Shown one piece after another: positions 58,673-64,000 of a DNA stretch of 64,000 nt (the first letter of the stretch is position 1; each line of letters begins with the position of its first letter). Source of the stretch: Sulfitobacter sp. W027 (GTDB taxonomy: Bacteria; Pseudomonadota; Alphaproteobacteria; Rhodobacterales; Rhodobacteraceae); contig NZ_CP083564.1 in the NCBI RefSeq assembly GCF_025143985.1, positions 1-64,000 of the forward strand. The letters are read 5' to 3'. The translations under genes were made by a program, and so were the position numbers. The notes under the pieces were generated by a model that did not search any database, was not told where the DNA came from, and saw only the letters and a list, made by a program, of their open reading frames with translations.

Positions 58673-59503
58673 TCAGGGCGCGGCAAAGGGGCGGCGGTTG
58701 GCAAGGCTGGGCACCTTGGCGCGGGCCTTGTCACATTCTTCCATGTCCATGTCACAAAAGTAAACGCCGGGGGCCGTTCCGGCATCCAACACCACTTCCC
58801 CCCAAGGGGCCACGACCAGCGAATGCCCATAGGTATCGCGGGTTTTGTGTTCGGCACTGGCGTGCGTGCCGGTCTGCGCCGGGGCCAACACATAGCAGCC
58901 ATTCTCAATCGCTCGCGCCCGCAACAGGCTGTGCCAATGCGCGGCCCCAGTGACCGGAGAGAAGGCCGCAGGCATCGTGAGGATACGCGCGCCCGCCTCT
59001 GCAAGCGATTGATAAAGCGAAGGAAAGCGCATGTCATAGCAAACCGACATGCCGATCTTAGCAAATGGAGTCTCAGCCACCACGGCCTTGTCGCCGGGGC
59101 AATAACCTGCGGACTCGCGGTAAGTCTCGGTCGCGCTGATATCCACGTCGAACATGTGGATCTTGTCGTAGCGGGCCACGATCTCTCCCTGCGGAGAGAT
59201 CAGGAAGGACCGGTTGGCAAAGCGCCCGTCGCCGCCCCGCGTCTTGAGCGCGAGTGAGCCGATCAGCAGCCAAATGCCCGCCTTCGCCGCCTCTTCGCGC
59301 AACGCGGCGAGGGTGGCGTCATCTTCCTCATGGGCCAGCACGGCTTGTTGGTGGCTACGGCTGGTGCTGACGCAATTCGTCACCTCAGGCGTCAGGACAA
59401 ACTCCGCCCCGCCCGCCACCGCCTCGCGCAATAAGGCGCGGGTTTCGCTCAGATTGGCGACCGGATCGTCCGAGACGTTGAGTTGCAGCAGCGCGATTTT
59501 CAT
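58673..59503 (-). CDS. Carbon-nitrogen hydrolase (Nit-type amidase)
   Basis: A 276-residue nitrilase-superfamily protein with the catalytic triad Glu40 (LTPEVTN), Lys114 (RYDKIHMFDVD) and Cys155 (SVCYDMRFP). The Nit1/Nit2-like sequence suggests omega-amidase or deaminated-glutathione amidase activity, but the substrate cannot be fixed. The grxC stop overlaps its start (ATGA), which is compatible with a thiol-related role. Confidence 0.88.
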   Translation of the reverse strand: MKIALLQLNVSDDPVANLSETRALLREAVAGGAEFVLTPEVTNCVSTSRSHQQAVLAHEEDDATLAALREEAAKAGIWLLIGSLALKTRGGDGRFANRSFLISPQGEIVARYDKIHMFDVDISATETYRESAGYCPGDKAVVAETPFAKIGMSVCYDMRFPSLYQSLAEAGARILTMPAAFSPVTGAAHWHSLLRARAIENGCYVLAPAQTGTHASAEHKTRDTYGHSLVVAPWGEVVLDAGTAPGVYFCDMDMEECDKARAKVPSLANRRPFAAP

Positions 59504-59760
59504 CTGTCTTGCAGCAGCGCGTCGAGCTTGCCCGCACGGTCCAGCGCATAAAGCTCATCACAGCCGCCCACATGGACATCCCCGATGAAAATCTGCGGCA
59601 CGGTGCGGGCCCCGCCTGCACGCTGGATCATCTCTTGCTTGCGCTCGGGCTCTGACAGCACGTCGACCTCATCAAAGGCCGCGCCCTTTTGAGTCAGCAG
59701 ACGTTTAGCGGAATGACAAAAGCCGCAGAGCGGCGACGTATAGATTTCGACAGGTTGCAT
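59500..59760 (-). CDS. grxC: Glutaredoxin 3
   Basis: An 86-residue dithiol glutaredoxin that reduces disulfides with glutathione. The active site CGFC is at 12-15, the cis-Pro is in RTVPQIFIGD, and the glutathione-binding VGGCDELYAL follows. ATG 59760 is chosen because it starts at the first strand; a longer frame would add 50 unrelated residues overlapping comF. It is coupled to the Nit-type gene. Confidence 0.94.
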   Translation of the reverse strand: MQPVEIYTSPLCGFCHSAKRLLTQKGAAFDEVDVLSEPERKQEMIQRAGGARTVPQIFIGDVHVGGCDELYALDRAGKLDALLQDR

Positions 59761-59797
59761 GAAATCACCCTTTGAACAGTTAACGTTGCTCAGTGAT

Positions 59798-60529
59798 CTA
59801 GGTCTCTTTGGCCACGCGCGCCAGTGCCAGCACGAAAACTGGCCCGGAACCGGCGGCAAGGCAAGCCTCCGTACAAGCGGTAAGTGTGGCACCGGAGGTA
59901 AAGACATCATCCACCAAAATCACCGGTCGCGTGATGATACGGTGCCGCCGTCGCGGATGCACGCGGATCGCCTCTTGCAAAACGTTGAACCGTTCCGCCC
60001 GGCCCAACCCATCAAGTGAGGGCGTGCGCCGGACCCGCTGCAACAGGTCCGGGCACCAGCTATGCCCGGTTTCGACCGAGAGTGCTTTGGCCAATAGCCC
60101 TGATTGATTGTACCGACGCTTTAGCAAACGCAGCCAATGCAGGGGCACCGGCGCGATCAGTGCGGCATCGGGTAAGATGCCTTGCGCCGCCTGTGCCATC
60201 CAGCGTGCCGCCGGGCGAGCGATCTCTTGGCGGTCGCCGTGTTTCAGCGCCAGCACCAACCTGCGCCCCATATCGCGATAAAGCAGCGCCGTGCGGCCCT
60301 GCGCCCAAGGGCGCGGCGTGACGAGACAGGCATCACAATGCGGTGAAGCCACATCTCCGCCCCCCGGCAGCGGCACCCCGCAAGCATCGCATACCGTGCC
60401 GCCGATAAAGGATGTGTCACGCCAGCACCCACCACAAAGGCCAAAGTCTGCGTCCACCACCCCGCCACAGCCCAGACAGCGCGGCGGGTAAATTAATGAG
60501 AGCGCTGTTTGAAGTCTCCGTGGCGGCAT
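59798..60529 (-). CDS. comF: ComF-family phosphoribosyltransferase-like protein
   Basis: A 243-residue protein with an N-terminal double zinc-finger (CLGCGGVVDADFGLCGGC, CDACGVPLPGG ... CDACL) and a C-terminal PRTase motif VILVDDVFTSGATLTACTEA. ComF family members take part in DNA uptake in competent bacteria. No other competence genes are nearby. Its start codon is only 14 bases from that of the divergent methyltransferase. Confidence 0.88.
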   Translation of the reverse strand: MPPRRLQTALSLIYPPRCLGCGGVVDADFGLCGGCWRDTSFIGGTVCDACGVPLPGGGDVASPHCDACLVTPRPWAQGRTALLYRDMGRRLVLALKHGDRQEIARPAARWMAQAAQGILPDAALIAPVPLHWLRLLKRRYNQSGLLAKALSVETGHSWCPDLLQRVRRTPSLDGLGRAERFNVLQEAIRVHPRRRHRIITRPVILVDDVFTSGATLTACTEACLAAGSGPVFVLALARVAKET

Positions 60530-60543
60530 TCTATGTGTTCCTC

Positions 60544-61362
60544 ATGACAGCACAGCCCACACTGACCGACCTTAAGGCCCTCACCCATCGCCGCGCCCGC
60601 GCGACGGCGCGGGGAATGTTCCTGCAACAGGCGGCAGCCGAAGAGGTTCAGGATCGGGTGAGATTGGTTAAAAAAGCGTTTACCGCACCGGCTATCGTGA
60701 CAGCTTTCCCGCAGGTCTGGGAGGCCGCCTTTCCCAAGGCAAAGATTGTGCCCGAGGGCGAAGTCTTGGCGCTAGAACCGCAGGCGCATGATCTGGTGAT
60801 TCACGCTATGGGGTTGCACTGGACGAATGATCCGATCGGCCAGCTGATCCAATGCCGCCGCGCGCTGCGCCCTGATGGGCTGTTGCAAGCCGTGGCACTG
60901 GGCGGGCAAACCCTGCATGAATTGCGCGCCTGTTTGGGTCAGGCAGAGGCTGAAGTAACCGGCGGCCTCTCCCCGCGGATCGCACCGATGGGAGAGTTGC
61001 GGGATCTTGGCGCGCTGTTGCAACGCGCGGGTCTGGCACTTCCGGTGGCTGATAGCCAGCCACTGACTGTGGAGTACGAAGATGCATGGGCGCTGATGCG
61101 CGATCTGCGCGAGATGGGGGAAACCAACGCTTTGCAAGCCCGCCTGCGCCGCCCCACGGGCCGTGCAGTACTCACCCGCGCGGCAGAGCTTTACGCCACG
61201 CATTTCACCGCCGCCTCGGGCCGGATCACCGCGACATTCGATATGATCTTCCTCGCCGGGTGGGCACCGGATGAAAGCCAACAAAAACCCCTCCGCCCCG
61301 GTTCGGCGCAGCAACGGCTGGCAGATGCGCTGAATAGTCGCGAAGAGCCTCTCCCCGATTGA
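60544..61362 (+). CDS. SAM-dependent methyltransferase-like protein (NDUFAF5/BioC type)
   Basis: A 272-residue protein of the group that includes BioC and mitochondrial NDUFAF5. Visible segments are FLQQAAAEEVQDRVRLVKKA near the start, LVIHAMGLHWTNDPIGQLIQ as the post-II motif, and RALRPDGLLQAVALGGQTLHEL. The glycine-rich SAM loop is not obvious, as in NDUFAF5-like proteins. ATG 60544 is preferred; another in-frame ATG lies at 60496. A hydroxylase or methylase role is not certain. Confidence 0.75.
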   Translation: MTAQPTLTDLKALTHRRARATARGMFLQQAAAEEVQDRVRLVKKAFTAPAIVTAFPQVWEAAFPKAKIVPEGEVLALEPQAHDLVIHAMGLHWTNDPIGQLIQCRRALRPDGLLQAVALGGQTLHELRACLGQAEAEVTGGLSPRIAPMGELRDLGALLQRAGLALPVADSQPLTVEYEDAWALMRDLREMGETNALQARLRRPTGRAVLTRAAELYATHFTAASGRITATFDMIFLAGWAPDESQQKPLRPGSAQQRLADALNSREEPLPD

Positions 61363-61415
61363 CCCAATCTGCAAAGCGGCTATCTCTGCGCGAACCATAT
61401 GTGCGAGGAAACCCC

Positions 61416-62474
61416 ATGCAGGCACCCCAGCCCGAGACGGCCCGACCCCAACACGGCCCCAGCGATCACCCCAAAGTCCCGCGTCCCAAGGTTGGTGTCT
61501 TGCTCGCTAACCTTGGCACGCCGGACGGCTATGACTATTGGTCGATGCGCCGCTACCTAAGCGAGTTCCTCTCGGACCGCCGAGTGATCGACTACAGCCC
61601 ATGGAAATGGCAGCCGCTGTTGCAGACGGTGATCCTGACCAAACGCCCCTTCACCAGCGGCGCGGCCTATAAATCCATCTGGAACGAGGCCGAAAACGAA
61701 AGCCCGCTGGCAACGATCACCAAGTCGCAGACTGCCGAGATCAAGGCGGCGCTGCAGGCGCGTTACGGCACGGATGTGATGGTCGATTACGCGATGCGCT
61801 ACGGCAACCCATCGACCCGGTCCAAGGTCGAAGCGATGGTTGCCGCAGGATGCCAGAAGATCCTGTTTTTCCCGCTTTATCCGCAATACGCCGGGGCCAC
61901 GACCGCGACGGCGAATGACGCTTTCTTTGCCGCGCTGGCCAAAGAGAAATGGCAGCCCGCGTCGCGCACCGTTGCCCCCTATTTCGACCGGCCCGACTAT
62001 ATCGAAGCGCTGGCCCAATCGGTTGAGCGTGCCTATGCCGCGAAGGACAAAAAGCCCGACCTGCTGGTCTGTTCCTACCACGGCCTGCCGCAGCGCTATC
62101 TGATGGAGGGCGACCCCTATCATTGCCAATGCCAGAAAACGACGCGCCTGCTGAAGGAGCGTCTGGGCTGGCAAGACAGCGAGATCATGACGACCTTCCA
62201 GTCGCAGTTCGGCCCCGAGGAATGGCTGCAACCCTACACGGTCGAAGAAGTCGCCCGTCAGGCCAAAGCGGGCAAGAAAAGTATCGCCGTCTGTGCGCCT
62301 GCCTTTTCGGCGGATTGCATCGAAACGCTGGAAGAGATCAACGAAGAGATCAAAGAGAGCTTTGAAGAGGCAGGCGGCGGGGATTTCACCTATATCCCCT
62401 GCCTTAACGATGATGACGCGCATATCGAGGCACTAACCACGATCATCAGTGAAAATCTGGCTGGCTGGGTCTAA
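61416..62474 (+). CDS. hemH: Ferrochelatase
   Basis: HemH inserts iron into protoporphyrin IX, the last step of heme synthesis. The 352-residue protein has KVGVLLANLGTPDGYDYW, the catalytic-His region CSYHGLPQRYLMEGDPYHCQ, and TTFQSQFGPEEWLQPYT with the conserved acidic residues. ATG 61416 after GAGGAAA is used; the frame also runs back to the end of the methyltransferase gene. A symmetrical terminator follows at 62531. Confidence 0.96.
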   Translation: MQAPQPETARPQHGPSDHPKVPRPKVGVLLANLGTPDGYDYWSMRRYLSEFLSDRRVIDYSPWKWQPLLQTVILTKRPFTSGAAYKSIWNEAENESPLATITKSQTAEIKAALQARYGTDVMVDYAMRYGNPSTRSKVEAMVAAGCQKILFFPLYPQYAGATTATANDAFFAALAKEKWQPASRTVAPYFDRPDYIEALAQSVERAYAAKDKKPDLLVCSYHGLPQRYLMEGDPYHCQCQKTTRLLKERLGWQDSEIMTTFQSQFGPEEWLQPYTVEEVARQAKAGKKSIAVCAPAFSADCIETLEEINEEIKESFEEAGGGDFTYIPCLNDDDAHIEALTTIISENLAGWV

Positions 62475-62530
62475 GCCCGCCTTGGGGTCGCTGTGGCGGC
62501 CCCTTTTTCAAAGCCATACGCAGAATACAA

Positions 62531-62557
62531 AAAAGGCGGTGCATTGCACCGCCTTTT
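62531..62557. terminator. Bidirectional terminator after hemH
   Basis: AAAAGGCGGTGC and GCACCGCCTTTT form a 12-base stem around ATT. A runs on one side and T runs on the other allow use from both hemH (plus) and the 60-residue gene (minus). Confidence 0.9.
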
Positions 62558-62578
62558 CCGTTTGATCGTCAGTTCCGA

Positions 62579-62761
62579 TTAATCGGAAGCAACAGCTGCG
62601 GCAACCAGTGCCAGCAGGATCAGGGGAACCAGGATGCCCGAGGACGAACCTGTTGTTTCTTCCACGATGACCGGTGCTTCGACGATCGGCTCAGCCAGCG
62701 AACCAGCAAAAGCAGTCGATGCAGCAGCGGACAGAGCAGCGGCGAGAACGAGTTTCTTCAT
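62579..62761 (-). CDS. Small secreted/membrane protein, 60 residues
   Basis: ATG 62761 follows a strong GGAGGTT ribosome site. The protein has a signal peptide (MKKLVLAAALSAAASTAFAG), a short acidic, Val/Glu-rich part, and a C-terminal hydrophobic segment (GILVPLILLALVAAAVASD). It would be an exported single-span membrane peptide. I know no function; it recurs beside hemH in related bacteria as far as I recall. The strong RBS and private terminator suggest high expression. Confidence 0.7.
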   Translation of the reverse strand: MKKLVLAAALSAAASTAFAGSLAEPIVEAPVIVEETTGSSSGILVPLILLALVAAAVASD

Positions 62762-62902
62762 AACATAACCTCCAGAATAGGCGTGCTGTATCATATACAT
62801 ACACGCGCCCAAGACTTACCTCGTGACTCCGTTCTAAACAGTATCGGCAAAAGTTTGCAAACCCGGAATCAGCTATTGCATCAAGGAATCAGGGGGATGT
62901 CG

Positions 62903-63514
62903 TCAAATAAGCAACACTTGAGTACCGACCTTCGTGAAGGCGAAAAGTTCGGCAATATGTTCGTTATAGAGCCCGATGCAACCATTGGAAGACTTACGAC
63001 CAATTTTTCTTGTGTCGTGGGTTCCGTGGATGCGGTAATAGGTCCAGCTGAGGTAGAGTGCATGGGAGCCCAAGGGGTTGTCCGGGCCGGGGCCGACATA
63101 GGGTGGCCAATCCGGATTGCGCTTGAGCATCGAGGGCGTCGGACGCCAGCTTGGCCCCTCAACCTTCTTGATAATCCGGGTACGGCCACGGCGCGTCAGG
63201 TCTTCGGTCAAAGGCACGGAAGAGGGGTAGAGCTTATAGACGCTCTGATCTTCGGACCAGTAATGCACCGCCCGGCTGTCGATATCGACCAGCACCGCCC
63301 CATTGCGCGTGTTGCTGAAATAAGGGCGCCAATCCAGCATACGGAAGCTGGAGACATTGCGCTTCACCGATTCATTCAGATCGCGCTCAGTTTCTGTGGT
63401 GCCATCAGCGTTAAAAGTAGAAGTGCTTTGCGCCAACGCTGGTGTGGCGAGCATCGCAGCGCTGCCAGCCAGAAAGCCACGGCGGCTCTTAATCGAAAAA
63501 CGGTGAGCGGTCAT
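62903..63514 (-). CDS. L,D-transpeptidase (YkuD family)
   Basis: A 203-residue exported enzyme that forms 3-3 peptidoglycan cross-links or attaches proteins. A twin-arginine-like signal (SIKSRRGFLAGSAAMLATP) is followed by a YkuD domain with the catalytic HGTHDTRKIGRKSSNGCIGL (His and Cys of HGT-x-SxGCIGL). ATG 63514 places the signal at the start. It has no partner gene on its strand. Confidence 0.9.
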   Translation of the reverse strand: MTAHRFSIKSRRGFLAGSAAMLATPALAQSTSTFNADGTTETERDLNESVKRNVSSFRMLDWRPYFSNTRNGAVLVDIDSRAVHYWSEDQSVYKLYPSSVPLTEDLTRRGRTRIIKKVEGPSWRPTPSMLKRNPDWPPYVGPGPDNPLGSHALYLSWTYYRIHGTHDTRKIGRKSSNGCIGLYNEHIAELFAFTKVGTQVLLI

Positions 63515-63681
63515 GGAGCGTCTCCAAACTGAAATTATGCTAATTAAGGCCACATATATGGCTTGAAAGTCGCAGTTTCAATTGAAACCACGGTCTCCCG
63601 GCAGAGTCACGCCTATGTGCGTTTGAACTGCAACGCGCCGCGATGTAAGGCAGAAAAAATTTCATTGCGTGGAGCGCTCAT

Positions 63682-64000
63682 ATGATCCGTATCCTGTCCA
63701 TCCTGCTGGCGCTGACGGTTGCGCTATCTGCTTGTGTCCCTGCCAGCACGACCGGCGGCAAAGCTGGCGGTTCCTACCGCATCAGCCGTTCCGACGCGGG
63801 TACAATCCAATTCCGCATGCTCGACTCGGTGAATGCGCTGCGCAGCTCTGCCGGGGTCACGCCCTTGGCACTTGATGCCAAGCTGAATGCCGCCGCCGCT
63901 ACCCATTCTCGCGATATGTCGGTGCAGAACCGCCCCTGGCACTTCGGCTCTGACGGGTCTTCGCCAATCGATCGTATCCAGCGCGTTGGCTATGCCGGTG
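63682..64000 (+). CDS. CAP/SCP-domain lipoprotein, 5' part (cut by window end)
   Basis: The frame opens at ATG 63682 and runs off the window after 106 codons. A lipoprotein signal with a lipobox (LSAC, Cys18) precedes a CAP (SCP/PR1-like) domain: MLDSVNALRSSAGVTPLALD, AAATHSRDMSVQNRPWHFG. Such secreted proteins are usually 140-200 residues, so most of the gene is here. Function in bacteria is not established. Confidence 0.8.
   Translation, partial: MIRILSILLALTVALSACVPASTTGGKAGGSYRISRSDAGTIQFRMLDSVNALRSSAGVTPLALDAKLNAAAATHSRDMSVQNRPWHFGSDGSSPIDRIQRVGYAG

Overview
The window begins exactly at the dnaA start codon and carries the dnaA-dnaN-recF-(lysE family)-gyrB order of an alphaproteobacterial replication region. 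Gene content and order suggest a member of the Rhodobacterales / Roseobacter group: a monomeric NADP isocitrate dehydrogenase, secA divergent from a parvulin-argJ-mutT cluster, rimP-nusA-ylxR-infB, GC-rich coding with many ATGA/GTGA overlaps, a DUF5928 glycosyltransferase and a NodH-like sulfotransferase. The genus cannot be fixed from sequence reading alone; a Sulfitobacter-like organism is only a guess. I saw no rRNA, tRNA or CRISPR array.

1-6912: replication initiation and topology genes. 6913-20236: a complete Tn7-like transposon of 13,314 bp (6918-20231), inserted directly behind the gyrB stop codon. It is bounded by a 5-bp target duplication (GGGAA), imperfect 37-bp terminal inverted repeats starting TGTAGGA, and arrays of a repeated GCCCA-N5-TTGCGC motif that I read as TnsB-binding sites. 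Its right half is an overlapping tnsA-tnsB-tnsC-tniQ operon. Its left half is cargo: an IS256-family remnant, a three-gene ABC-3C conflict system (nuclease-like protein, middle component, DUF2326 ATPase), an AT-richer operon of a ParA-like ATPase with two unrecognised proteins, and an XRE regulator with a palindromic operator.

20237-35819: the native gyrB/icd terminator and icd, then a minus-strand surface-polysaccharide block (sulfotransferase, DUF5928/GT14, three other glycosyltransferases, galE, galU, kdsB, cysQ) and a divergent ABC-2 export permease. The sulfotransferase makes PAP and CysQ degrades PAP, so a sulfated polymer is plausible. 35820-50119: dnaK-dnaJ, a radC with a premature stop just before its conserved C-terminus, a PstS/OmpA protein, secA, parvulin-argJ-mutT, a 40-residue small ORF, a lipid-kinase-like protein and a metallophosphoesterase.

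50129-64000: the infB-ylxR-nusA-rimP operon on the minus strand, a short peptide-binding protein with prolyl aminopeptidase, ubiG, marR, nitrilase-family amidohydrolase, glutaredoxin, comF, a methyltransferase, hemH, a tiny secreted/membrane protein, an L,D-transpeptidase and the start of a CAP-domain lipoprotein cut by the window end.
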